Positions 6,968 to 15,973 of a DNA stretch of 64,000 bases are shown in pieces. How positions within the stretch are numbered: the stretch's first letter is position 1; the number at the start of each line of letters is the position of its first letter. A program made the position numbers and the translations under genes. The notes under the pieces are model-generated. The model was given only the letters and a program-made list of their open reading frames with translations, was not told the DNA's origin and did not search any database. Origin of the DNA: Mucilaginibacter endophyticus (GTDB lineage Bacteria; Bacteroidota; Bacteroidia; Sphingobacteriales; Sphingobacteriaceae); NCBI RefSeq assembly GCF_003351025.1, contig NZ_QPCG01000007.1:62001-126000 (forward strand). The letters run 5' to 3'.

Positions 6968-8689
6968 TTATTCAAACCAGGCCATAACAACTTCTTTAGT
7001 TGGCATGGTAATATCAAGTTTTAATTTTTTGCGCATACCGCCAAGGTCATTAAATACCTTGTTAGGGTTGCCTGCTTTTAGTTCTTCAACTGTGTTGAAG
7101 CCCATTTTATTCAACACGGGTACCCATTCGGCAGGTACGCCAATGTTTACAAAGTCATCGGCAGTGGCAACTTTAACTTTTTTCTCAGGGCGCATCTGCG
7201 GGAAGAATAATACTTCCTGGATAGTGCTTTGATTTGTCATCAACATAACCAGCCTGTCGATACCGATACCCAAGCCTGATGTTGGTGGCATACCGTATTC
7301 AAGCGCACGTAAAAAATCGTCATCCATAGCCATAGCCTCATCATCACCACGACCAGCCAGGATCAGTTGCTCTTCTAAACGTTCGCGCTGATCAATAGGG
7401 TCATTCAGTTCTGAATAAGCATTGGCAATTTCTTTACCATTTACAAATAACTCAAAACGCTCAACCAAACCTTCTTTAGTACGGTGCTTTTTGGCAAGCG
7501 GCGTCATTTCGATAGGGTAGTCGGTAATATAAGTAGGCTGGATCAGGTGATGCTCAACTTTAGCGCTGAAGATCTCATCGATCAGTTTGCCTTTGCCCAT
7601 GCTTGGGTTTACTTCTATTTTCAACTCTGCACAAACCTCGCGTAACCCTGCTTCATCCATTGCCGATACATCGATACCGGTGTATTTCAGGATCGAATCA
7701 TACATAGATAGCTTTTCGTAAGGGCCTGCAAAGTTAATTTCATTGCTGCCAACCTGTACAACCGGGATGCCGTGAACCGCTCTTGCTACGGTTTCCAGGC
7801 ATTCTTCAACCATGGCCATCATCCATATGTAGTCTTTATAGGCTACATAAATTTCCATAGCTGTAAATTCCGGATTGTGGGTCCGGTCCATGCCCTCGTT
7901 ACGGAACATTTTACCAAACTCATAAACACCGTCAAAACCGGCTACGATAAGCCTTTTTAAGTAAAGCTCGTTGGCAATACGTAAAAACAGTGGCATATCA
8001 AGCGTATTATGGTGGGTAGCAAACGGACGTGCCGCCGCGCCACCATGTACAGGTTGCAGGATAGGGGTTTCAACCTCCATCCATCCCTGGGTATTAAAAT
8101 AACCGCGCATAGCGCTGATCACTTTTGAGCGGTTGATGAAAATTTGTTTATAATCCGGGTTAACGGTTAAATCCACATAGCGCTGGCGGTAGCGTAATTC
8201 AGGATCGGTAAAACCATCGTGAATGGTGCCATCGTCCTCGCGTTTAACAACCGGCAGCGGTTTTAACGATTTTGAAAGCACAACCAGTTCACGGACGTGA
8301 ACCGAGATCTCTCCTGTTTGTGTAAGGAAAACGTAGCCTTTTACGCCAACGTAATCGCCAATATCAAGGAGTTTTTTAAATACGGTGTTATATAAAGTTT
8401 TATCCTCGTCAGGGCAAATATCATCGCGCTTCAGGTAAATCTGCACACGACCGGTTGAATCCTGTAACTCGGCAAACGATGCGCTGCCCATGATACGGCG
8501 GGTCATGATCCTGCCTGCAATTACAACATCCTGGTAGGCCTCGGGTTTATCCTTAAAATTATCAGCTATATCCTGTGCCCAGGCGTTAACATTAAAAGCT
8601 TCGGCAGGGTATGGGTTAATACCCAGTGCACGTAGTTCCTGTAAAGATTTGCGGCGAAAGATTTCCTGTTCGGATAATGCAATACTCAT
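6968..8689 (-). CDS. lysS: Lysyl-tRNA synthetase, class II
   Basis: The 573-residue enzyme charges tRNA-Lys. An N-terminal OB-fold anticodon-binding domain (about 55-165, with GRIMTRRIMGSASFAELQDS) precedes the class II catalytic core: motif 2 near FRNEGMDRTHNPEF and motif 3 GLGIGIDRLVML. Beyond motif 3 there is a C-terminal extension of about 70 residues (VKVATADDFVNIGVPAEW to the end) with a helix-hairpin-helix-like character, longer than the E. coli enzyme (about 505 residues). This tail is familiar from Bacteroidota LysRS. The ATG start is supported by a TACTTTTG -7 box about 27 nt upstream. Confidence 0.96.
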   Translation of the reverse strand: MSIALSEQEIFRRKSLQELRALGINPYPAEAFNVNAWAQDIADNFKDKPEAYQDVVIAGRIMTRRIMGSASFAELQDSTGRVQIYLKRDDICPDEDKTLYNTVFKKLLDIGDYVGVKGYVFLTQTGEISVHVRELVVLSKSLKPLPVVKREDDGTIHDGFTDPELRYRQRYVDLTVNPDYKQIFINRSKVISAMRGYFNTQGWMEVETPILQPVHGGAAARPFATHHNTLDMPLFLRIANELYLKRLIVAGFDGVYEFGKMFRNEGMDRTHNPEFTAMEIYVAYKDYIWMMAMVEECLETVARAVHGIPVVQVGSNEINFAGPYEKLSMYDSILKYTGIDVSAMDEAGLREVCAELKIEVNPSMGKGKLIDEIFSAKVEHHLIQPTYITDYPIEMTPLAKKHRTKEGLVERFELFVNGKEIANAYSELNDPIDQRERLEEQLILAGRGDDEAMAMDDDFLRALEYGMPPTSGLGIGIDRLVMLMTNQSTIQEVLFFPQMRPEKKVKVATADDFVNIGVPAEWVPVLNKMGFNTVEELKAGNPNKVFNDLGGMRKKLKLDITMPTKEVVMAWFE

Positions 8690-8716
8690 GTGATGTACGG
8701 TATTTTAATAAAGGTG

Positions 8717-8724
8717 CAAAAGTA
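8717..8724 (-). promoter_or_regulatory. -7 promoter box for lysS
   Basis: Minus-strand TACTTTTG, an exact TAnnTTTG match, lies 27 nt before the lysS ATG. No convincing -33 element at normal spacing. Confidence 0.5.
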
Positions 8725-8903
8725 AGGTTTTTAAATCTATCTTTTTAATCAAACATTTGATAGATGGTAAAGAAGTATGCGTGAGTAGTAAAGCGTTAAC
8801 AATCCTACAAATCCACTACTTGTATCAAATATTTTACCCCCGCAAAATAATCGGGCAGTAAAACGTGTTACTTTAGCAAAACCAAAAGTAACCTGTACCG
8901 TAC

Positions 8904-9797
8904 ATGAAAAAACTATCCGTTATTATATTATTCTTATCGGCACTTGGTGGCAAGGCCGTAGCTCAGGATCAAACCGACCTTTACTCTCCTGATACTAAAG
9001 CGCAGCTCATCGCGAAGCAATTCTCTTTTACCGAAGGGCCGGCTGTGGATAAAAAAGGCAATGTGTTTTTTACCGATCAGCCCAATAACAAGATCTGGAA
9101 ATACGATACCGATGGCAAGCTTTCCGTTTTCCTGGATAGTGCAGGCCGCTCAAATGGCATGTATTTCGATAAAAAAGGCAATCTAATCAGTTGTGCCGAT
9201 GCCGACGATCAGCTATGGTCTATCAGTCCCAAAGGAAAAGTAACCGTTTTGCTAAAAGACTACCAGGGCCATAAATTTAATGGGCCTAACGATGTTTGGG
9301 TACGCCCGGATGGCGGCGTTTATATTACCGATCCATACTATCAGCGCGATTACTGGACGCGTAAACAGTCTGACCTTGATGGTCAGAAACTTTACTTCCT
9401 GGCTAAAGGAAAAGCGCCTGCGGTAATTGTTGATGATAAATTTGTGCGTCCTAACGGCATCGTAGGCACACCGGATGGAAAGAATTTGTATGTGGCCGAT
9501 ATTGGTGATAATAAAACCTATCGTTATGATATCAATAAAGATGGCACATTATCAAACCGTACGTTGTTTATAGCGATGGGCTGTGACGGTATGACTATTG
9601 ACGAGCGCGGTAATATTTACATGTGTGGCAAAGGTGTTACCATAGTTAACCCTAAAGGCGAAAAGATTGGCCATATAGATATTGATGAACCCTGGACAGC
9701 CAACATCTGTTTCGGCGGCAAAAACAAAGATGTGTTATTTATTACAGCCTCGAAGGCAGTTTACACCTTTAAAATGAATGTAAAAGGTGTGGATTGA
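8904..9797 (+). CDS. Secreted SMP-30/gluconolactonase-like beta-propeller protein
   Basis: The 297-residue protein has a Sec signal peptide (MKKLSVIILFLSALGGKAVA, cleavage before QDQ) and a six-bladed propeller of the SMP-30/LRE type. Repeating blade motifs include FTEGPAVDKKGNVFFTD, NGMYFDKKGNLISC, FNGPNDVWVRPDGGVYITD and RPNGIVGTPDGKNLYVAD. The Glu, Asn and Asp residues of these blades match the divalent metal site of lactonases (Glu in TEGPA, Asn in GPND, Asn/Asp in RPNG and VAD). It probably hydrolyses a sugar lactone in the periplasm; the substrate is unknown. It stands alone, with a hairpin terminator about 45 bp downstream. Confidence 0.88.
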   Translation: MKKLSVIILFLSALGGKAVAQDQTDLYSPDTKAQLIAKQFSFTEGPAVDKKGNVFFTDQPNNKIWKYDTDGKLSVFLDSAGRSNGMYFDKKGNLISCADADDQLWSISPKGKVTVLLKDYQGHKFNGPNDVWVRPDGGVYITDPYYQRDYWTRKQSDLDGQKLYFLAKGKAPAVIVDDKFVRPNGIVGTPDGKNLYVADIGDNKTYRYDINKDGTLSNRTLFIAMGCDGMTIDERGNIYMCGKGVTIVNPKGEKIGHIDIDEPWTANICFGGKNKDVLFITASKAVYTFKMNVKGVD

Positions 9798-9843
9798 TCT
9801 CGTGTCCTAACAATAGGAGATTAGCAAAATAAGCATGAAATAG

Positions 9844-9884
9844 CAAGTGTTCAACTTTTAAAGGTATGAACACTTGTTGTTTTT
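9844..9884 (+). terminator. Terminator after the SMP-30-like gene
   Basis: CAAGTGTTCA (9844-9853) pairs with TGAACACTTG (9867-9876), 13-nt loop, followed by TTGTTTTTA. The left arm also contains the 12-mer GTGTTCAACTTT that recurs downstream in inverted form. Confidence 0.65.
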
Positions 9885-9997
9885 ACCTGGGTTTTATTGC
9901 TTGAAAATCAATAGATTATAAATAGTAAAAAACGTGCAATAAATTAATTTGAACAGTTTGTTGCTGGTAGTCAATTAGTTGTAGTATTGGGCTTTCG

Positions 9998-10031
9998 AAA
10001 GTTGAACACCCGTTTTTCAAAAGTTGAACAC
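9998..10031. repeat. Short direct repeat AAAGTTGAACAC
   Basis: AAAGTTGAACAC occurs at 9998-10009 and 10020-10031 (22 bp apart), and its reverse complement at 9847-9858. No gene lies between 9798 and 10104; besides two terminators these repeats are the only structure seen there. Confidence 0.6.
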
Positions 10032-10047
10032 TCCCGAAAAATGCCAG

Positions 10048-10082
10048 CAAAAAAGCCGGGAATATTTTACATTCCCGGCTTT
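10048..10082 (-). terminator. Terminator after the endonuclease gene
   Basis: A perfect 12-bp stem (10052-10063 with 10071-10082; AAGCCGGGAAT core), 7-nt loop, followed in the minus direction by a T-run (A-run 10049-10054 on plus). It lies 22 bp past the nuclease stop codon. Confidence 0.8.
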
Positions 10083-10104
10083 CTTTGTTCAGTTACCAAT
10101 TTTG

Positions 10105-11553
10105 TTATGAGCCCGAAGCGCCGGTATCTACCTTAACTTCAAGCGCTGTCCTAACCGAAGCAGGCAGAGTTGATAGCAGTGTATAACCAGTAGCGGTTTC
10201 AATATCCTTAATGGTAGTGATGTACTTAGTCCAGTCGGAATTGATGGTATTGATGTTAGGCGTGTTTACCGCGATAACCCTTGTTGAAGCGGTAACCCTT
10301 GCAACGTCGCCGTCGCCTTTTGGAATGATTAAGGCAACTTTCCAAACATTGCTTGGTACGTTTACGTGACCGCTATTAATAGTACTGGCGGTACCGTTTG
10401 AACCTGTACCTCCTGTTCCATAGCTACCCATAATAATGTATACCTCGTTACCGGCAACCACTTGCTCGCGCAGATAGTTTTCAAGGTTAGCCCAGGTTTG
10501 CTGATTATTTTGAGGTGCCTGTGGTATCATATTGGTCATCAGGAAAGTTGAAGCATTAGCATCTGTAGAGCTTGTACGATCGGCCGAAGGACAGTTATGC
10601 CCCCTGTCGAAACCGCTGCCTGAATAGCTGTTGCTTTCTACCTGGTACCAGGCAGCAGGTAATCCGCTCCAGCCAGCAAAATCATCTAACCTGCCGGTTG
10701 CATTGGTGGTATTGGTTGCATCCAGGTGCCAGCTTACCCAGTTTGGTTCGCCTTTAGTAGCGTTGTATGATTCTACGTAATACTTCTGATCTATCAGGTA
10801 ATTATCCATTGAAGCCAACGTTGAAAGCGCATTTGACGGGTTGCCGAAAAGCAGGTTGCTGTTATCGCCGCTTGTTGGTGGCGCATCAGCACCGGCGGTA
10901 ACATCACGCGGAGTCGAAGCACTTGAACCACCGGCGGTATCGCCACTGCCGGTATCTGGTGTACCAACGGTTATACCAGGATCTCCGGTACCTTTAAATG
11001 TGATATCATCAATGTTGATACGGGTTGTACCTGTCTTTTTAATTTCAAACCTAACTTTACCGGTAACGCTCACTTTAAATGAATCAGTTACCAGTGTGGT
11101 GTTGGTTTCGGTAATATCAGTACCAACCTGGGTATAATTTGCACCGCCGTCGGTCGACATTAATAACTGCCATGTAGATGTTGCATCCGTACCATATTTA
11201 CCATGTTTAATATATAAAGTAGTAAGGCCGTTGATATCAAAATTCATAGCGATATCGCCGGTACGGATCCTTACCGATTTAGTGCCGTTTTTTAAGTCAG
11301 CAGCAAGATTGCCTATCAATGCATCGTTAAAATTCCAGCTGCCCGTACTTAGGGATACATCTGCCGCTGCATAGGCGGTTTTGGTACCCTGTTCAAAATC
11401 CTCGGTAATAGTGTAAGGAGTGGGAGCAGGAGGAGTGGTTGTTTTCGTCGTATCGCCGGTTTTTGGCGGCGTCGGCGAGTTTTTAAGGTCTTTAGAACAT
11501 CCGGCAAAGGTTAAAGCTAAACCCAGGCCAATTAGCAGGTGATTAATTTTCAT
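10105..11553 (-). CDS. DNA/RNA non-specific endonuclease lipoprotein
   Basis: The 482-residue lipoprotein (lipobox LTFAGC, Cys19) has a Pro/Thr-rich linker. Next comes a beta-sandwich domain at about residues 45-190 (starting TITEDFEQGTK, ending INIDDITFKG), a type often seen N-terminal to Bacteroidota secreted nucleases. The NUC catalytic domain spans about 230-480. The catalytic motif DRGH is at about 316-319, with His319 as the general base, followed by the metal-binding Asn region NMIPQAPQNN. It should cut single- and double-stranded DNA and RNA at the outer membrane or in the periplasm. The frame runs 10 codons further upstream, but the ATG at 11553 gives the proper signal peptide. It is the last gene downstream of the TonB receptor; an imperfect terminator lies just upstream. 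Confidence 0.88.
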   Translation of the reverse strand: MKINHLLIGLGLALTFAGCSKDLKNSPTPPKTGDTTKTTTPPAPTPYTITEDFEQGTKTAYAAADVSLSTGSWNFNDALIGNLAADLKNGTKSVRIRTGDIAMNFDINGLTTLYIKHGKYGTDATSTWQLLMSTDGGANYTQVGTDITETNTTLVTDSFKVSVTGKVRFEIKKTGTTRINIDDITFKGTGDPGITVGTPDTGSGDTAGGSSASTPRDVTAGADAPPTSGDNSNLLFGNPSNALSTLASMDNYLIDQKYYVESYNATKGEPNWVSWHLDATNTTNATGRLDDFAGWSGLPAAWYQVESNSYSGSGFDRGHNCPSADRTSSTDANASTFLMTNMIPQAPQNNQQTWANLENYLREQVVAGNEVYIIMGSYGTGGTGSNGTASTINSGHVNVPSNVWKVALIIPKGDGDVARVTASTRVIAVNTPNINTINSDWTKYITTIKDIETATGYTLLSTLPASVRTALEVKVDTGASGS

Positions 11554-11646
11554 AATTGTTGTTTTTATGATAGATAAATACAAAGCACAGCCAATGCGTT
11601 TACGCTGTGCAAATTTTTTAAAACCAGGAAAGATTTAGGGGAGATA

Positions 11647-11681
11647 GAAAAACAGGCCCGGCCAGTTTACCGGGACCTGTT
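11647..11681 (-). terminator. Imperfect terminator between the lipoprotein and nuclease genes
   Basis: AACAGGCCCGG (11651-11661) pairs with 11670-11681 with one bulge, followed in the minus direction by TTTTTC. It may only attenuate, letting part of the transcript continue into the nuclease gene. Confidence 0.5.
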
Positions 11682-11692
11682 AGTATAAGATA

Positions 11693-12844
11693 TTAAGATT
11701 GCGGAACTACGAATTTTGTTCCGTCGAATACGAAAGTTTTGCTTGCATTTGAGGTTTTACCAAAGCTGTAAACTACATAGGTAATCACAAATTTTTGATT
11801 TGGAAGCGCTGTAGCTTTAAATTTCTCTGTTAACACGGCTATCATAGCAGCATTCAGGTCGGCATCGCTCCAATAAGTAGCATCGGTTGTAGCGCTGATG
11901 TTAAAGTCAGGGTACTTGGCAACGTTATCCCTTGCAGCTTGTGTGCCTGCGGTGGTTTGTGTGCCAATGTAAACATAATCATCTTTAACAAGGGTATAGC
12001 TAACGGTGCTGCTTACCACCCATTTACCGGCCGCGCGCTCAAATGATAAAGTTCGCGGAGTTGAACCGGAAACCCAGTTGCTGCCATCAAACGCAAACGC
12101 GGTAACTTTTTGAAAATCGGTGGTGCCGTCATAGTAGTTGTAGCTTACATATTGGATACCACCAACCTGTGCGGTTGCTGATACGCTTAAGTCTGCTTTT
12201 AATAACGCGCCGATATAAGTGTTTACACTGCTCACATTATCGGTAGCAACAAACTCGTTATGGTTTGAACGACCGACTGAAGCGTACTGAGCAGGCGACA
12301 ACAAATAGATCTGTTGCCAGACACCGTTTAAATACATATATCCAAACGTTTGTACAGATACACTGCCTGAGTAGTAATTGAAAGTTAACACCGCCAGCTG
12401 GTTAGCTTTAGGTGATGATGTTTTAGGTCCGTAAGGTAACCATGAAAGTATTTGGGCAGCCGTAAAATCGGTAAATTTGTTGCCTGGTAAAAGCAAATAA
12501 TCGGCGTTGGTTAACGTATATGCTACGTTTTTGTAAACGCTGTCTGCAACTTTAACCTGTGGCGTGCCTACGTTAAAGGTTACATCGGCAGTTGAGCCAT
12601 CGTCAACGCGTGGATACTCCGTGGCCAACAGTCCCGGAATGGTTTGTTTAGCGTCATCATCTGATTGGAAAACGCCGTTTTTATAACCATATGAGGCGGT
12701 ATCAAGCTTTTTATAGTCGGCTGCTACCATTGTTTGTGTTAGCTTGGCCTTGTGCAAAGGCATTGTATTTGGAATAACCGGTTGTTTTTGGCAGGCTGAT
12801 AATGCAAGGGCCGCCAGCACCAGTATGTTAGATATCTTTTTCAT
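11693..12844 (-). CDS. Lipoprotein of unknown function with internal repeats
   Basis: I do not recognise the family. The 383-residue product has a lipoprotein signal (MKKISNILVLAALALSAC). It contains at least two related beta-rich units: about 165-200 (LTFNYYSGSVSVQTFGYMYL, then NGVWQQI) and about 240-280 (VSYNYYDGTTDFQKVTAFAF, then DGSNWV). A third, shorter unit sits at the C-terminus (ITYVVYSFGKTSNASKTFVF, then DGTKFV). The shared pattern is Y-x-Y...F-x-F-D/N-G-x-x-W/F-V. It lies 20 bp after the TonB receptor gene on the same strand and is surely in the same operon, where SusD-like or other surface lipoproteins usually sit. It is not SusD-like in sequence. A substrate-capture role for the receptor is an inference from position. 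Confidence 0.8.
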   Translation of the reverse strand: MKKISNILVLAALALSACQKQPVIPNTMPLHKAKLTQTMVAADYKKLDTASYGYKNGVFQSDDDAKQTIPGLLATEYPRVDDGSTADVTFNVGTPQVKVADSVYKNVAYTLTNADYLLLPGNKFTDFTAAQILSWLPYGPKTSSPKANQLAVLTFNYYSGSVSVQTFGYMYLNGVWQQIYLLSPAQYASVGRSNHNEFVATDNVSSVNTYIGALLKADLSVSATAQVGGIQYVSYNYYDGTTDFQKVTAFAFDGSNWVSGSTPRTLSFERAAGKWVVSSTVSYTLVKDDYVYIGTQTTAGTQAARDNVAKYPDFNISATTDATYWSDADLNAAMIAVLTEKFKATALPNQKFVITYVVYSFGKTSNASKTFVFDGTKFVVPQS

Positions 12845-12864
12845 TGTGATTACTTAAAATCTTA

Positions 12865-15813
12865 TTAAAATTTAATTTTTAAACTGGTTGCAAATGTTCT
12901 GCCTAAGCCGTAGTAAACTAATGCATTGGCGGCGTTACCGGTCAGGTTGCCATCGTAAGAGTCGGCTATGTATTTGGAATTAAGTAAGTTGTATACGTTA
13001 CCAACCAAGTTTGCATTTAGCCCCGCAATTTTAAACCTGAATACGGCATTAAGGTTCCAGATGGAATAGTTTGGCAATTTATATGGGTGCAGATTTGCTA
13101 CACCTGCGTTAGCAAAGTTGAAATCTGAATAGTAGTTTCCATAGTAAAAATAGTTGCCACCGATAGTCAAATCTGGCAATACATCAATATCGGCGCCTAA
13201 AGCAGCGGTAGTTTGAGCGGCATCACCAACTTTAATGTCTTTCAGGAAAACTTTGGCAACGGTTTTTACAGCCTGCTGCTGTGAGTTATAAACCGTGGTC
13301 GGACCTGCATCGTTAGTATAGTGCCAGTCGCCGTAAGATAACATACCGCTTAAGGTAATTTCTTTAATCGGTTTTAATTTCAGTTCAAGCTCCAAACCCT
13401 GGTGTAATTCGTCAACACCAGCTACGTTTACGGTATAAAGTTGGTTAGTTGGCAGATCAAAGTATGACGTAGCAAACGATTCATCGTTATAAGATGTTCT
13501 GTAAGCATTTAACTTGGCGCTGAAATGTGCCAGTTTAAGGCCATATCCCAATTCATAGCTCAGCAATTTCTCAGATACCGAATTTGGGTTGATGGTATTG
13601 GTAAACTTCTGGAAAACGTTATCAAAATAAGGCGCTTTAGTCATGTAGCCAACATTAGCAAACACGTTCATTGCCTCATTAATGTTATAGTTAGCACCGC
13701 CTTTAGCCTGGTAGTTAAAAAAGTTTACATATTTGCTGCTTTGGTTAGGGTCGCTGTTCAGATAATTGTAATAGTCGTTACGTTGGTTGCCGGTGCCGCT
13801 GCCTGTTACGGTTACAAAGGCCGAGAAATCATTTTTCGAATATTCGGCCTGGGCAAACACGCCGCCAGAAATTACGTTATCTTTATTAAAATAACCTATT
13901 TTATCGCCAACCATAGCGCGGTGTTCCGGGTTGTTAATATCGCCCGAACGGCTGCCAAGATTGTTGCTTCCGGTGTACGGATCATAAACATAGTCGGCAC
14001 CTAACAAATCCGTAACAGTTTTATAATGGGTACCTTTGTAATACCTCGCATCGATACCAGCAGACAGGTTAAGGTATTTGCTCAACTCGGTACGGTAAGT
14101 ACTCCTTAAACCATACCAGGTATGATCGTTATGTGATGAGTAGAAGTAAGTACTTGCAGAACCGTCAGGATTGGCAAAGTTTGCTTTTTCTGCTGCCGTA
14201 TAGTCATATGGCGAGTATAAGTTGCTTACCCTTGGCGCTTCGCCCTGGATACCACCTCCACCACCTGTGCCGTAAGTTGCATATAATACAGTTGACAAGC
14301 TTGAGCTGCCATTGATATTCCACTCATGGTTTAATGAGAATAGTGGCTTGCTGAAGTTGTTATTGTATGGGTTGATTTGCTTACCGTCCTTTACGCCCAG
14401 CTCATAGTTCCAACGGATGCCTTGTGGAGCGTTCTGCCAGTCAGAGATCAGTTCATCTGGTCGTTGACCGTGAGTTTGATTAGCACCCATAACCGAAAGC
14501 GATAAGGTTTGGCTTGAGGTAAGCTGTTTTGAGATGTTAAAAAAGTAATTGTATCCCAGGAAGTTCATACCATCGGCATTACCACGACCTTGAGTTCTGC
14601 TGCCCTGAAAGGTAGCTGCCCAGCCATTTTTATCTAAGCCGGTTGATAACAAAACGGTTGTTTTATCATAACCATCGCTACCGATACCTTGCGAAATATA
14701 GCCGCCTTTTTCGGTCTCAGTACCGCGTGTGGTAATATTGATAGTACCACCGAAAGATGGTATTATGATTTTTGACGCACCTAAACCGCGTTGTAACTGC
14801 AATGAAGTGGTTACATCAGTAAGTCCTGAAAAATCCGACCAGTACAGTGAGCCATTCTCCATATCATTAACAGGGATCCCATTTATAGTTAAAGCCACGT
14901 TGCCTTTTTTCGAGCCGCTGTTAAAACCACGGATGTTGATACGTGAATCGCCATAACCGCCATCGCCTTGGGTAGCCATTACACCGGGAACAACACTTAA
15001 CAATTGCGGGATATCCTGGTTACCCAGTTTTTCTTCAATAAAGCGTTGGTTAATGGTTGTTACAGCCACTGGAGTTTTACGGTCGATGGCAACGTCACCG
15101 GTTACCACAACCTCATTCATGGCACTTGCACTTGATTTAAGCTCGATATCACCAAGATTGGTTGAACCTGAAAGTGTGATTTCTTTGGTGATATAGCCGA
15201 TGTAAGAGACAACCAGCACAGTACCGTCGCCATTTTCAAGGTTTAATTTGAAAGTACCGTTTATATTGGTTGAGGTTGCTTTACCGCCACCTTTAACACC
15301 TACTGATGCACCAATAAGAGGTTCTTTGGTAACAGCGTCAATAACTTTACCGGTGTATAATGAAGCCGGCGCGTTTGCTGAGCTTGCGGAAACCTGCGCG
15401 TTTTTTTCCTTTACTACAATGGTGTGGCCTACAATAGCATAAGTTACAGGCTGACCTTTAAACACCCTGTCGAGCACTTTTGTTAAAGCTTCGTTTTTTA
15501 CATTTAACGATACCTTGTTGCTGCTTGCCAACAATTCTGTTTGCATAAAGATATCATAGCCGCTTTGCTGCTCAATTTTGTTCAGTACCGCCTGGAGACT
15601 GCTGTTCTTTTCGGCTAAAGTGATGTTTTGGCTGAAACTTTTAGCGCTGAGATGCATGCAAACTGCAAATAACAGGACGGCGATAAGCTTAATCCGCATA
15701 ATAAATTTCCTTTTTGTTTCCCGGTTCATCCGGAAAAAACCTTTGGTAGCGTTTTTGAATTTATTTACCCGGCCATCGTTGTGTAGGGGCACAGGAAATG
15801 TAGAAAAATCCAT
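12865..15813 (-). CDS. TonB-dependent outer-membrane receptor with STN domain
   Basis: This outer-membrane transporter (up to 982 residues) has four parts. A signal peptide is best read from Met39 (MRIKLIAVLLFAVCMHLSA). A secretin/TonB N-terminal (STN) signalling domain spans about 62-120, a carboxypeptidase-regulatory-like beta domain about 150-235 (GKVIDAVTKEPLIGASVGV), and a plug about 245-365 (INIRGFNSGSKKGNVALTIN). The rest is a 22-strand barrel ending in SLKIKF. The STN domain means it signals to FecR and the sigma factor encoded just upstream. ATGs at 15729 or 15699 are alternative starts that place the signal peptide nearer the N-terminus. There is no SusD partner; two lipoproteins follow instead. 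The imported substrate is unknown. Confidence 0.9.
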   Translation of the reverse strand: MDFSTFPVPLHNDGRVNKFKNATKGFFRMNRETKRKFIMRIKLIAVLLFAVCMHLSAKSFSQNITLAEKNSSLQAVLNKIEQQSGYDIFMQTELLASSNKVSLNVKNEALTKVLDRVFKGQPVTYAIVGHTIVVKEKNAQVSASSANAPASLYTGKVIDAVTKEPLIGASVGVKGGGKATSTNINGTFKLNLENGDGTVLVVSYIGYITKEITLSGSTNLGDIELKSSASAMNEVVVTGDVAIDRKTPVAVTTINQRFIEEKLGNQDIPQLLSVVPGVMATQGDGGYGDSRINIRGFNSGSKKGNVALTINGIPVNDMENGSLYWSDFSGLTDVTTSLQLQRGLGASKIIIPSFGGTINITTRGTETEKGGYISQGIGSDGYDKTTVLLSTGLDKNGWAATFQGSRTQGRGNADGMNFLGYNYFFNISKQLTSSQTLSLSVMGANQTHGQRPDELISDWQNAPQGIRWNYELGVKDGKQINPYNNNFSKPLFSLNHEWNINGSSSLSTVLYATYGTGGGGGIQGEAPRVSNLYSPYDYTAAEKANFANPDGSASTYFYSSHNDHTWYGLRSTYRTELSKYLNLSAGIDARYYKGTHYKTVTDLLGADYVYDPYTGSNNLGSRSGDINNPEHRAMVGDKIGYFNKDNVISGGVFAQAEYSKNDFSAFVTVTGSGTGNQRNDYYNYLNSDPNQSSKYVNFFNYQAKGGANYNINEAMNVFANVGYMTKAPYFDNVFQKFTNTINPNSVSEKLLSYELGYGLKLAHFSAKLNAYRTSYNDESFATSYFDLPTNQLYTVNVAGVDELHQGLELELKLKPIKEITLSGMLSYGDWHYTNDAGPTTVYNSQQQAVKTVAKVFLKDIKVGDAAQTTAALGADIDVLPDLTIGGNYFYYGNYYSDFNFANAGVANLHPYKLPNYSIWNLNAVFRFKIAGLNANLVGNVYNLLNSKYIADSYDGNLTGNAANALVYYGLGRTFATSLKIKF

Positions 15814-15973
15814 ATTTTTGTTTTGGGTTGATTAGTTTAAAAAGTATTTAGTCGATATGATTTGGATTATGTTAGCCCCAAAATATAGCCGGAAGTGGTC
15901 GCAACACTTTCGGTTTTTTTATGGGCCAACTTTTAGTAAACCGGCCTTGCCGTTTACCACACATTGGATTTTG

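Noticed and set aside
10841..11137. Plus-strand frame opposite the nuclease gene
   Set aside because: It is a shadow of the Thr/Gly-rich linker and the beta-sandwich domain; no plausible protein.
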